From NCBI RefSeq assembly GCF_900099675.1, contig NZ_FNDQ01000016.1:1-64000 (forward strand): DNA of 64,000 nucleotides. The letters are read 5' to 3'. Below the pieces are notes generated by a model. It was not told the origin of the DNA and did no database searches. It saw only the letters and a list, made by a program, of their open reading frames with translations. The stretch comes from Myroides phaeus. GTDB taxonomy: Bacteria; Bacteroidota; Bacteroidia; Flavobacteriales; Flavobacteriaceae. Below are positions 41,997 to 51,615 of this stretch, one piece after another (the first letter of the stretch is position 1; the number at the start of each line of letters is the position of its first letter). The translations under genes and the position numbers were made by a program.

Positions 41997-42701
41997 ATGG
42001 TAATATCAATTAAAGAGATGTCTCGCATTTTCCAAACAGAGGAAGTGGAGACAACAGCATTAAACAAAGTATCCTTAGAAGTGAGAGAAGGAGAGTTTAT
42101 CTCAGTGATGGGACCTTCAGGATGTGGAAAATCAACATTGTTAAATATCATCGGATTATTAGATGATGCGTCATCAGGAAGTTATTTACTGTTAGGCAAA
42201 GAAATGGTGGGTTTGACAGAAAGTCAACGTGCAAAGATTAGAAAAGAAAACATTGGATTTATATTTCAAAACTTCAATTTAATAGACGAGTTATCTGTTT
42301 ATGACAACATTGAATTGCCGTTAATATATAATAAAGTGCCAAGTGGAGAACGCAAAAAACGCGTAATGGAAATAGCAGAACGCTTGAATATTGTCCACCG
42401 TTTAAAGCACTATCCACAACAATTATCAGGAGGACAACAACAACGTGTAGCAGTAGGTCGTGCATTGATTAATAACCCTAAGATTATTTTGGCGGATGAG
42501 CCTACGGGTAACTTAGACAGTAAAAATGGAAGTGAGGTAATGGAGTTGTTGACAGATTTACATCAACAAGGGGCAACTATTATAATGGTAACCCACTCTA
42601 ATCACGATGCTTCTTATTCAGAGCGTACTATTTTGATGAAAGACGGAATGATTCTTTCAGAAAAGGTAAATACCAAAATTGTAGATGTCTTTGCGGACTA
42701 A
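41997..42701 (+). CDS. ABC transporter ATP-binding protein (MacB/LolD type)
   Basis: A 234-aa ATPase with Walker A GPSGCGKS (39-46), the Q-loop FQNFNL, signature LSGGQQQRVAVGRAL, Walker B IILADEPTGNLDS and the switch His in VTHSN. The DEPTGNLD form is typical of the MacB/LolD/FtsE group that works with FtsX-like permeases and couples ATP to periplasmic movements. It is the only ATPase in the locus, so it probably serves all three permeases. Confidence 0.95.
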   Translation: MVISIKEMSRIFQTEEVETTALNKVSLEVREGEFISVMGPSGCGKSTLLNIIGLLDDASSGSYLLLGKEMVGLTESQRAKIRKENIGFIFQNFNLIDELSVYDNIELPLIYNKVPSGERKKRVMEIAERLNIVHRLKHYPQQLSGGQQQRVAVGRALINNPKIILADEPTGNLDSKNGSEVMELLTDLHQQGATIIMVTHSNHDASYSERTILMKDGMILSEKVNTKIVDVFAD

Positions 42702-42714
42702 AAAAAGTAAGAAT

Positions 42715-43476
42715 ATGATACGTTTTATATTGACTTTATTGCTGATGTTGTGTACTTGGTTAATGAGTGCACAAGGAAAGCAAACAATAACAATCACAGG
42801 TGGGGCAACTCATTTATATACTTCGATGCCTATTGAAGTAACTGTGGACCCTACAAAGGATTCTAAAACAGTTGACATCATTACAACCAAACAAGAAGGG
42901 GCTGATGCAATAAGTGTAAGACAAGTAGGAAAGAAAATTTACGTTGATTTATCAAGCGGTAATAGAAAGAGAAATTTTAAGGGCAGTATTGGTAGTATTA
43001 AGGTTTCCATTGCTCAAAAAGGAATTGTTAGTTATAACGTAAGTACAGTTTCAAAGGTAATTTTATCAGGAAGAGCAACCGGAGACAATATCAATATTAA
43101 TTTGGATTCAAATGGGTATCTGTCAGGTTCATTTCAAGCGAATACAGTTTCTTTAAATATTGACTCAGCCAGTAAATACGAGGGAGATATTGTAGCGAAA
43201 ACTATTAAAGCAAATTTGGATAGTGCAGGTAAGGCTGTAGTAACAGGAGATGTAGAAACATTAACTGTGAATATTGACAGTGCCGCGTATTTCAACGGGA
43301 AAGGCTTGGTTGCTAAAGATGTAAAAGTAGAAGCAGATTCGATGGGAAAAGCAGAAGTATATCCTACGGAAAGCCTAAATGCCTATGCAGACTCTATGGG
43401 GAGTGTGATTTACTACAACACGCCTAAAACACTTAAAAAATACACAGATTCGATGGGGTCTGTTAAAGCAAAGTAA
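42715..43476 (+). CDS. DUF2807 (GIN domain) exported protein 1
   Basis: A 253-aa exported protein: signal peptide (MIRFILTLLL...WLMSAQ), then a DUF2807-type beta-ladder. The repeated turns read D-S-[AMN]-G or similar (LDSNGYL, IDSASKY, LDSAGKA, ADSMGKA, ADSMGSV, TDSMGSV), about 20 residues apart. Start chosen at ATG 42715, which begins the signal peptide; the upstream in-frame ATG would overlap the ATPase. No function is established for GIN proteins. It lies 6 nt before a permease, so a role in that complex is likely. Confidence 0.85.
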   Translation: MIRFILTLLLMLCTWLMSAQGKQTITITGGATHLYTSMPIEVTVDPTKDSKTVDIITTKQEGADAISVRQVGKKIYVDLSSGNRKRNFKGSIGSIKVSIAQKGIVSYNVSTVSKVILSGRATGDNININLDSNGYLSGSFQANTVSLNIDSASKYEGDIVAKTIKANLDSAGKAVVTGDVETLTVNIDSAAYFNGKGLVAKDVKVEADSMGKAEVYPTESLNAYADSMGSVIYYNTPKTLKKYTDSMGSVKAK

Positions 43477-43482
43477 ACTACG

Positions 43483-45861
43483 ATGTTAACAAATTGGTTT
43501 AAAATATATCTGAATTATATCGGTAAGACTAAGATGTTCTTTCTGTGGAATATCCTTGGGTTAGCTATTGGTATAGCATCTGTTTTAATGGCAGTTGTAC
43601 ACTTGAAAGAGGAGTACAGCTACAACAGATGGATAACAGATATAGACCAATTATATGAAGTTAATATTGAAATGGGGGAACAAGGAAACTCCGTCTTAAT
43701 TCCCGCAGGTGTAGGACCTTCTTTAATGCAAGCAGGAGAAGTAGAAAGCTATTGCTATTTTGCCTTAGAGTACATTGATTTTTATGGAGAAAGTCGCCAA
43801 GAACAAGGTATTGTCAATAAAATTTTAAATACACAGAAGACTTTTTTTGACTTTTATAATTTCGATTTTATCTATGGTCAACCAGAAAGAGTTTTTAATA
43901 AAGAGTTGTCTGTGGCGATTTCAGAGCAAACGGCAAAGCGCTTTTTTGGAGAAGTAAATCCAATAGGAGATACACTTTCATTAGCACATCAAAAATATGT
44001 GGTTAATGGAGTATATCGTTTGAACCAAAAAGCAACGATAATGCCAGATGTTGTAATTGCTAATATTGAGTGGAATACTGCAGATTCGCCAAGTCTATGG
44101 CAAGAGAATACGTCTGGTTTAGTGGTTAGAATTTCGAAAGAGCAGCCACTGGAAAATATCAGTAAAAAGGTTAGTGCAGAATATTACGAAAAGAGAAAAC
44201 AAAACAAATACGACAATGATGCGGGAGATAAAATAGCAGTTAAGTTGTCATCGTTAAAAGAAGGTCGCTTCGATTCTAAACAGACAGCATTGTTAGAAGG
44301 TCGTTCAAAAATAGAGACTGTAAAGTTGATTTTTGGAAGTTCTCTATTGATATTTTTCTTAGCTATTTTAAACTATATCAGCCTTAATCAAGCCAATGTT
44401 TTGAGAAGAGTTAAGGAGTTTAAAATTAGAAGAATTATAGGTGCATCAAAAAGACAGATAGTAGGACAGATAATTTTCGAAACAGTTTTAAATGCTGTAA
44501 TCGCTTTGTGTTTAGCGCTTGTATTTGTGGAGTTGAGTTTGCCTGTTTACAACAATTTTTTACATAGTGAACTTCAATTTGAAATAGGAAAACTAATAGG
44601 TGTTCTTGTGCTATTGTTGTTAGCGGTTATTTGTTTTGGAGGAGTTCTTCCTGCTTTATACGCGAATTATATTGCACTTAGAAACTTAACTAATGCCCCT
44701 TTTGTAAAGGGATATAAAGGAGCTGGTTGGCGAGGTACAATTGTAACTGTACAAGTTGTTATTGCTTTTTTCTTTTTAATTGTCGGTTGGATAATTAACA
44801 ATCAGGTAGGATTTATGCAAAAACAACCTTTAGGTTTTGAAGGAGATAATGTTTACCAAGTGAAGTTATACACCCAACAAATAAGACGTAAGTTTTACCG
44901 AAACGACAAGTTAGTCGAGGCTTTACAAGGGATAAAAGGAGTAGAGGATGTTTCTTTATCAACTATTTCATATCGTGCAAAAGCAGTTAATCACAATTAT
45001 ACCGCTTATTTAGGATTGAATAAGATTACTGATTTTGTGATGGAAGGAGTAGATGATAATTATATACAGATGCTCGGTTTTGAGCACATTGCTCAAGCTA
45101 ATATTGCAGTAGATAGTTTGTCAACAGTGGTGGTTAATCAACAATTTGTTGATAAAGTAGGTAAAAGAGCAGATGAAGTAGTTGGGGAGATAATTTCTTT
45201 TGATGGGAATACGTATATCGTAAAAGGGGTTATCAACAATTTTTACCGAGATGGGTTTGACGAAGTGATTAAGCCAATGGTTTTATTCAACTGGAAAGAC
45301 ATTGACTTTTTGCCATACAGTATAGAATCTATTTCTATTCGTATTGCCGAGGGAATAAAAGAGGAAACGTTAGAACGCATACAAGCATTTTGGTTGGTTA
45401 ATGTAGATTATGAATATCCATTTGAACCTATTTTGGTGAAGGAGCAGTTTGCTCAGACGTATCAAAAAGTGCTATCACAACGCGATATGTTTGTATTGTG
45501 GATTGTTGCCGTAGTGCTAATTTCTTTATTTGGGTTATACGCTGTGATTTCATTTGTGGTTGAGCGCAGATTAAAGGAAATAGTTATACGCAAGGTCTTA
45601 GGTGCTGATACAGGGCAGATGCTAAGGCAGTTGTTATTGCCTTATGTGATAATGGTAATTGTAGGATATGCCTTGGTAGTTTATCCAACCTATTGGTTGA
45701 TGAATAAATGGTTAATGAGGTTTAGTTATCGACAAGAAATAGAACTATTACCTTTTATATACGCCTTCGTTCTTTTGTTAGGGTTGATACTCTTGATATT
45801 GACAACAAAAGTTTTGAGAGCAACGAGAATTAATGTTTTAAAATACATCAAATACGAATAA
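43483..45861 (+). CDS. FtsX-like ABC permease 1
   Basis: A 792-aa permease with two FtsX/MacB-type halves: helix at about 18-39, a periplasmic MacB-like domain, three helices (about 280-300, 338-355, 371-394), then a second helix (421-440), a second periplasmic domain and three final helices (about 668-690, 717-738, 755-773). Each half carries the coupling segment (RVKEFKIRRIIGASKRQI; RLKEIVIRKVLGADTGQM). It ends ATRINVLKYIKYE. No ATPase is fused. One of three paralogues here; 1 nt from the next. Confidence 0.93.
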   Translation: MLTNWFKIYLNYIGKTKMFFLWNILGLAIGIASVLMAVVHLKEEYSYNRWITDIDQLYEVNIEMGEQGNSVLIPAGVGPSLMQAGEVESYCYFALEYIDFYGESRQEQGIVNKILNTQKTFFDFYNFDFIYGQPERVFNKELSVAISEQTAKRFFGEVNPIGDTLSLAHQKYVVNGVYRLNQKATIMPDVVIANIEWNTADSPSLWQENTSGLVVRISKEQPLENISKKVSAEYYEKRKQNKYDNDAGDKIAVKLSSLKEGRFDSKQTALLEGRSKIETVKLIFGSSLLIFFLAILNYISLNQANVLRRVKEFKIRRIIGASKRQIVGQIIFETVLNAVIALCLALVFVELSLPVYNNFLHSELQFEIGKLIGVLVLLLLAVICFGGVLPALYANYIALRNLTNAPFVKGYKGAGWRGTIVTVQVVIAFFFLIVGWIINNQVGFMQKQPLGFEGDNVYQVKLYTQQIRRKFYRNDKLVEALQGIKGVEDVSLSTISYRAKAVNHNYTAYLGLNKITDFVMEGVDDNYIQMLGFEHIAQANIAVDSLSTVVVNQQFVDKVGKRADEVVGEIISFDGNTYIVKGVINNFYRDGFDEVIKPMVLFNWKDIDFLPYSIESISIRIAEGIKEETLERIQAFWLVNVDYEYPFEPILVKEQFAQTYQKVLSQRDMFVLWIVAVVLISLFGLYAVISFVVERRLKEIVIRKVLGADTGQMLRQLLLPYVIMVIVGYALVVYPTYWLMNKWLMRFSYRQEIELLPFIYAFVLLLGLILLILTTKVLRATRINVLKYIKYE

Positions 45862-45862
45862 G

Positions 45863-48292
45863 ATGATAAAAAATTGGTTGAAAATATATTGGTACCACAC
45901 GGTTAAGAACAAGATGTATTTCTTGCTGACTGTGATTGGTTTGGCTATTGGTTTATTGTCAGTGATATTATCGTCTTTGTACTATTTAGAGGAATCAAGC
46001 TACGACAAATGGAATCCAAATAAAGAAGAGGTTTATGTTGTAATGAATAAAGGAAAGACAATCACCTATTCAAGTCAGCCTATGCCATTAGGAAGAACAA
46101 TCAAAGAGAGTTCTTCTGTAGTTGAAGATTATATGTACTATAATTCAGGCTATACGAGTGAATTAGTTGAGTATAACGGAAAAGGATCGACTATTGAAAA
46201 GGTGTTTTTAACACAAGATAACTTTTTTTCTTTTTTTCCTTTCGATTTTGTTTATGGGAGTACTTCAACGGTTTTTAAAAACCCAAATGATGTAGCGATA
46301 GAACAAGATATTTCGGAACAATTATTTGGAAAGGGAGTTAACTCTATAGGGAAAGAAATTGTAATAAAAGACAAGCATTATATTGTTTCTGGAGTTTATT
46401 CAGTAAGTAAAAAAAAGGCTTCAATTAGCCCTAATATAGTTTTGAGAGATCTAAACGACGATGTTTTGACAAATGATAATTGGTACACTTCTAATTTTTC
46501 TTTGTTGGTTAAAACAAAAGATTCAGGAAAAGTAAGAGAAGCAATCAATCAAGCTTTTTTAGAGAATTACTATAAGCCTATAGCTTTATCAAAAGGTATA
46601 AGTGTAGAAGAGCTAATGAAAGAACAACGCAATGAGTTCTATACAGAACCAGAGTTATACGTGCTAAAAGGGTTGAGATTAAGTGGAAATGAATACCATT
46701 TTCCTGAAAGAGATTCAAACATACAGATGCTTAAGATAATGAGTGGTTTATCTGTTTTGATTTTGGTGTTGTCTGTGTTCAATTATATCAATTTGACTTT
46801 GTCTCAAATATTAGGCAGAGGAAAAGAAATAGGAATACGAAAAGCGATTGGAGCCAATAAAAAAGATGTTGTATTACAAGGTCTGTTTGAAGCCTTGATA
46901 ACAGTTGTGATTTCATTGTTAATAAGTATTGTTTTTGTAGAGTTAATACTACCTTTTGTAAACGTCTTTGTGAAGGCAGATATGGTATTTTCAATAGTAG
47001 AATTTTTGCCCATATTAATAGGTATTTTAATTTGTACGATTTTTATCGTCGGAGGATTTCCAGCCTTATATTTAGCAAACTATGAAACGCTTTCTGTTCT
47101 TAAAGGAAGCTTTCACCGCAGTAAAAAAGGTGATTTTGTGAAGAACACTTTTTTAGTAATTCAATTTGCTATTGCTTGTTTTTTCACCATTGGTTCTCTT
47201 ATAGTAAATCAACAAGTAAACTTTATGCTAAATAAAGATTTGGGATTTAAAGGAGATCAAGTCATTGGAATTCCTTTTATGGACAAGGAACGCTGGGATG
47301 AAGGAGAAGAGCGTTTACATAAGTATTTTAATTTCAAAGAAGAGTTATTAAAAATGCCTGGCGTAGAAGGAGTAGCTATTAGTTCTTCTCATTTTGGAGG
47401 TAGAGGAGGATCAGGCGTTTTTACTTATTATCCATATAAAGAAGAAAATATTTTGACAGAGCAAATTGCAATGGATTATGAATATTTTGATTTGTATGAA
47501 ATTAAAATGAAGGAAGGTAGGAATATTGCTAAAGAATTTGCTTCCGATAGTATCAGTAATGTTGTGATAAATGAAAGTTTCGTAGAGTCAATGAAAGAGT
47601 CTTCTCCAATCGGAAAGTTTATAGAAGGAAAGAATTATAAATATCAAATAATTGGTGTGGTTACCAATTTCAATACATCTGGACTTGAGAGTAAAGTTCC
47701 TCCAAAGATGTACACACAATTGAATACTAATAAACGTATAAAAACACAGTTTGCGATAGTTTCTATTAAACTTAATCAGGAGGATATTCCGTCTGCTTTG
47801 AAAACTGTTGAAAAAATTTGGAATAAGTATAATATAGGGCAGAAAGAGCCATTTACGTATGAGTTTGTAGATAAGCAATTTGCCAAAACATTTGATAGAG
47901 TTCTCTTGGAGAGAAAAGTATTTAGTGTATTGAATTATGTAGTGTTGTTCATTGCCTTATTTGGATTGTTTGCAGTATCCTCTTTTACGATTGGTACTAA
48001 ACTAAAAGAAGTGGCAATTCGCAAAGTGTTAGGGGCGGATACCAGTAGCTTATTAAAGCGTTTGAGTATGCAATACGTGGTTTATTGTGTGCTTGGTTTT
48101 GCTATTGCAGTCTTTCCGAGTTATTACTTTTTGAATAAATGGTTGAGTAATTACGCGTTCCGCATTGAAATAGGGTGGGGCGTGTTTGTAATAAGTTTTG
48201 TTGTTATTCTGTGTTTGACTTTACTCATTGTGTTGAGTAGAGCTTATGCAGCAACAAGAATAAATGTTTTGAAATACATCAAATACGAATAA
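45863..48292 (+). CDS. FtsX-like ABC permease 2
   Basis: An 809-aa paralogue of permease 1 with the same eight-helix, two-domain plan. Coupling segments: GRGKEIGIRKAIGANKKDV and KLKEVAIRKVLGADTSS. It ends AATRINVLKYIKYE, almost the same C-terminus as permease 1. The periplasmic domains differ clearly from its neighbours, suggesting different cargo or partners. One base from permease 1; followed after 29 nt by the second GIN gene. Confidence 0.93.
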   Translation: MIKNWLKIYWYHTVKNKMYFLLTVIGLAIGLLSVILSSLYYLEESSYDKWNPNKEEVYVVMNKGKTITYSSQPMPLGRTIKESSSVVEDYMYYNSGYTSELVEYNGKGSTIEKVFLTQDNFFSFFPFDFVYGSTSTVFKNPNDVAIEQDISEQLFGKGVNSIGKEIVIKDKHYIVSGVYSVSKKKASISPNIVLRDLNDDVLTNDNWYTSNFSLLVKTKDSGKVREAINQAFLENYYKPIALSKGISVEELMKEQRNEFYTEPELYVLKGLRLSGNEYHFPERDSNIQMLKIMSGLSVLILVLSVFNYINLTLSQILGRGKEIGIRKAIGANKKDVVLQGLFEALITVVISLLISIVFVELILPFVNVFVKADMVFSIVEFLPILIGILICTIFIVGGFPALYLANYETLSVLKGSFHRSKKGDFVKNTFLVIQFAIACFFTIGSLIVNQQVNFMLNKDLGFKGDQVIGIPFMDKERWDEGEERLHKYFNFKEELLKMPGVEGVAISSSHFGGRGGSGVFTYYPYKEENILTEQIAMDYEYFDLYEIKMKEGRNIAKEFASDSISNVVINESFVESMKESSPIGKFIEGKNYKYQIIGVVTNFNTSGLESKVPPKMYTQLNTNKRIKTQFAIVSIKLNQEDIPSALKTVEKIWNKYNIGQKEPFTYEFVDKQFAKTFDRVLLERKVFSVLNYVVLFIALFGLFAVSSFTIGTKLKEVAIRKVLGADTSSLLKRLSMQYVVYCVLGFAIAVFPSYYFLNKWLSNYAFRIEIGWGVFVISFVVILCLTLLIVLSRAYAATRINVLKYIKYE

Positions 48293-48321
48293 TAAATAGA
48301 AACCCTCAAAAACGAATAGAT

Positions 48322-49155
48322 ATGAAAAAATTAGTAATGTTCTTCTTATTAGTAGGAAGCAGTGTTTTTGCACAAGTAAAAGAAACGCGCCAGGTAAGTG
48401 ATTTTGATAACGTAAAAGCATCACAGGGAATTAGAGTTGAGTTTACCTATGGTGAACCTAAATCAGTAGTTGTTGATGCAGAAGACCAAGAGTTATTAGA
48501 TCGTGTAAAAACAGAAGTAAACGCAAATGGGCGTTTATTGGTTTACATTGAGTCAAAAGAAAAGAGAAAGCGAAATAAGGTTGTTTATATGGGAAGTAAT
48601 GGGAAGTCAGTTGTTGTTACAATTCACAACCCTAAGTTAGAAGGAGTACAAGTGTCATCTTCAGCTCGTTTTAATTTGGTCAACGAAGCAAAAGCTAAGC
48701 ACTTCTCAGTGACAGCATCAAGTTCAGGAAGATATGAAGGAGCCTTAGTTAAAGCGGATGACTTGACAATAGAAGGAAGTTCATCTGCTAAAATAGGAGG
48801 AAGCTTTACGGTGATGAGTAATGCAAGTTTATCTGCCAGTTCATCTTCATCAGTAGAGGTCGGTTTAACAAGTAAGAAAGCAAGCTTTGGAGTGAGTAGT
48901 TCAGGTAAAATTATTGCATCAGGAAAAGCAAATGAGGTTAATGCATCAGCATCAAGTTCTGGAAATATCAAAGCAAGAGAATTTGCTACAAAGACATTAG
49001 ATGGCCGTGCAAGCTCATCAGGTTCAATGATTTTTACTGTTTCTGATGAGGTAGTAGGGAGAGCAAGTTCATCAGGGCGCGTTCAATACGTTGGTGATGT
49101 TCAAAAAGTAAATGTTTCAACTTCTTCATCAGGATCAGTGAAGAGGGTTGAGTAA
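48322..49155 (+). CDS. DUF2807 (GIN domain) exported protein 2
   Basis: A 277-aa exported protein with signal peptide (LVMFFLLVGSSVFAQ) and a DUF2807 domain. The N-terminal part has VSDFDNVKASQGIRVEF and a basic loop (KEKRKRNK); the ladder then repeats the turn S-S-S-G (TASSSGRY, EGSSSAK, SASSSSS, VSSSGKI, SASSSGNI, RASSSGSM, RASSSGRV, STSSSGSV), about 20 residues apart. Different turn chemistry from GIN protein 1 (Ser rather than Asp). Lies between permeases 2 and 3. Probably periplasmic or surface; role unknown. Confidence 0.85.
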   Translation: MKKLVMFFLLVGSSVFAQVKETRQVSDFDNVKASQGIRVEFTYGEPKSVVVDAEDQELLDRVKTEVNANGRLLVYIESKEKRKRNKVVYMGSNGKSVVVTIHNPKLEGVQVSSSARFNLVNEAKAKHFSVTASSSGRYEGALVKADDLTIEGSSSAKIGGSFTVMSNASLSASSSSSVEVGLTSKKASFGVSSSGKIIASGKANEVNASASSSGNIKAREFATKTLDGRASSSGSMIFTVSDEVVGRASSSGRVQYVGDVQKVNVSTSSSGSVKRVE

Positions 49156-49188
49156 GCAATACAGATAAAAAAAAGTGTAAGGATTCCT

Positions 49189-51615
49189 ATGATAGCGAAT
49201 TGGTTTAAATTATATATCAAGAATTTAATGAAGAACAAGATTGTTTCTGCATTAAACATTTTAGGGTTGGCGGTTGGAATGACAGCTGTTATCCTCGTAT
49301 TGTTATTTTGGAATAACGAGCATAGTTATAACCAGTGGAATCCTTATAAAAATAGAGTATATGAAGTAGAAGGAACGTCAGAGTCGTATTTTAAAAATTG
49401 GTTTCCAGCACCTGTTACAAACAATTTAGATAAGCTATCAGATATTGTAGAAGCTTATAACTTTAGCTTTACGTTTGACGATATTTCAAGTGTTGAGGTA
49501 GAGGGACGCAAAGATTTTTTGTACGAAATAAGTGAGAAGCAAGCTAACTTTTTTGATTTTTTTCCGTTTGAAGCAATTTATGGAAGTGCAGAGGAATATA
49601 AAAAGAATTATAAAGACGCTTTAGCGATTGACATAACAGAAGCAGAGCGATTATTTGGCAAAGGAGTTAATCCAATTGGGAAGACGATTGTACTGGAAAA
49701 TGGAAAGGTGTTATCTGTCCGTTTTGTTTATCGTGTTCCTGGAAATAGTTCCGTTACTTTTAAAGGTTTAACCTCTTTTGTTACTGAAGACCAAATAGCT
49801 TTTAATAGAGAAAATAATTGGGGAGATCACAATTATACTTTGTTGCTGAAGTTAAAAGAAGGAATCCAGATTAAAGATGTTCAGGAACGTATCAGAGATG
49901 TGATTTACGATGATGTTTTTCAAATGTATATGAAGAATAAGTCGCTTACTTTAGAAGAGTTAAAGAAAAATTTTAAAGATAACATTGTACTTCATTTTAA
50001 TCCATTAGATACAGTTCACTTAAATCCCCTTTCAGGAGGATTGGGAGGAGGAGCAACTGCCGCAAAGGTGTTAAATATAATGATGGTTTCTGCTGTCTTA
50101 TTGTTAGTTTTATCTATTATAAACGCAGTTAACTTGGCTTTAGTTAACAGTTTTAAACGCGCCAAAGAAATAGGAATCAGAAAAGCAATAGGCGTTACAA
50201 AAGGACAATTGTTTCAACAGTTTATTTTTGAATCAATTCTTACTGTAGCTGTAGCTTTGGCGATTGCTTTAGTGTTTGTTGAGGTATTACTACCGTATTT
50301 TAATTTGTTAGTTAATCGAACCATTGTATTTAATCTATCTACTCTTGCATTGCCAATTGTTGGAATTGCTTTGGTGGTTATTTTATTGTCGGGTACATTG
50401 CCAAGTTTATTCTTAATTTCATTTGATACGTTGAAAGTGCTGAAGGGGAATTATATGCGTGGAAAAGCAGGTATTCACATTCGAAATGTGTTTTTAATTA
50501 TACAGTTTGTCATCGCCTTTTTCTTTTTGTCAACCGCTGTTTTTATTCACAAACAGGTAGATTATATTTTACAAGAGGATTTAGGTTTTAATGGCAATCA
50601 GGTTGTTAATATTAATTTTAAAATTAAGGATATTAGCAAGCGAAATACGCTTTATCAACAGATAGAATTTGACTTAAAAAAGATTGCAGGCGTAAAAGAA
50701 ACGACGATACATTCAATGCGTATTGGTGGAGGGTATAGCAGTGCTTCTGGAAATAAAATAGGAGACACTTCTGTTCAAAGTAACAATGTTCCTGTAGGTT
50801 ATGATTTTTTAAAAGTGTTTGATGGAGAGTTGGTAGAAGGGCGTTTCTTTGATCGTAACCTTGCAACAGATAGTGTTAGTAAAGTTCTCGTTAATGAAAC
50901 ATTTAAAACAACTTTCAATTTTTCAGACGGAATACTTGGAAAGAAGCTAATGTGGAATGGAAAAGAGTTTGAGGTTATTGGTGTTGTAAAAGATATGAAG
51001 ATAGAAGGGGTTAGTAAAAGCACTAATCCGTCAACCTATTTTATGCCTAATTCAGTTGATTGGTTTTATTATTTGTCGGACCATATCGCAGTAAAAATAG
51101 ACGCAAAAGATACACAAAAAACATTACAGGCATTAGAGGAGTTTTGGAGTAAAAGGATAGATTCTACATATCCTATGCAATATACATTTGCAAATGAAGA
51201 CTTCGCTAAGAGTTACCAAAAAACACTATATCAACGTACGTTGTTTATGTGTTTGATGGGGGTATCAGTATTTATAGCGCTGTTTGGCTTGATGGCAATT
51301 GTGTCTTTCAGTATTGAAAGCAGGTTAAAAGAAATAGCAATTCGCAGGGTATTAGGAGCTGATTCCACTAATCTGATTTTAAAGTTATCTGTGCGATTTA
51401 TTGTTTATTGTCTTATTGGTTTTTTTATATCAATTTATCCTGTAGTCTATGTAATGAATCTGTGGTTAGAGGACTTTGTTTATCGCATTTCAATCACCGT
51501 ATTACCATTCGTTATTGCTTTTGTATGCTTGATGCTTTTCTCAATGTTATTAGTGTTTTGGAAAGCTTGGCAAGCAACGCGTATCAATGTTTTAAAGTAT
51601 ATTAATTATGAATAA
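49189..51615 (+). CDS. FtsX-like ABC permease 3
   Basis: An 808-aa paralogue of permeases 1 and 2. Coupling segments RAKEIGIRKAIGVTKGQL and RLKEIAIRRVLGADSTN; C-terminus ATRINVLKYINYE. Same layout of one plus three helices in each half. Its last 8 bases overlap the TolC-like gene (ATGAATAA), coupling the two. The 33-nt gap before it holds an AAGGA ribosome site. Confidence 0.93.
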   Translation: MIANWFKLYIKNLMKNKIVSALNILGLAVGMTAVILVLLFWNNEHSYNQWNPYKNRVYEVEGTSESYFKNWFPAPVTNNLDKLSDIVEAYNFSFTFDDISSVEVEGRKDFLYEISEKQANFFDFFPFEAIYGSAEEYKKNYKDALAIDITEAERLFGKGVNPIGKTIVLENGKVLSVRFVYRVPGNSSVTFKGLTSFVTEDQIAFNRENNWGDHNYTLLLKLKEGIQIKDVQERIRDVIYDDVFQMYMKNKSLTLEELKKNFKDNIVLHFNPLDTVHLNPLSGGLGGGATAAKVLNIMMVSAVLLLVLSIINAVNLALVNSFKRAKEIGIRKAIGVTKGQLFQQFIFESILTVAVALAIALVFVEVLLPYFNLLVNRTIVFNLSTLALPIVGIALVVILLSGTLPSLFLISFDTLKVLKGNYMRGKAGIHIRNVFLIIQFVIAFFFLSTAVFIHKQVDYILQEDLGFNGNQVVNINFKIKDISKRNTLYQQIEFDLKKIAGVKETTIHSMRIGGGYSSASGNKIGDTSVQSNNVPVGYDFLKVFDGELVEGRFFDRNLATDSVSKVLVNETFKTTFNFSDGILGKKLMWNGKEFEVIGVVKDMKIEGVSKSTNPSTYFMPNSVDWFYYLSDHIAVKIDAKDTQKTLQALEEFWSKRIDSTYPMQYTFANEDFAKSYQKTLYQRTLFMCLMGVSVFIALFGLMAIVSFSIESRLKEIAIRRVLGADSTNLILKLSVRFIVYCLIGFFISIYPVVYVMNLWLEDFVYRISITVLPFVIAFVCLMLFSMLLVFWKAWQATRINVLKYINYE

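Noticed and set aside
48624..48971. 115-aa reverse frame inside GIN gene 2
   Set aside because: Shadow of the repetitive Ser-rich coding sequence.
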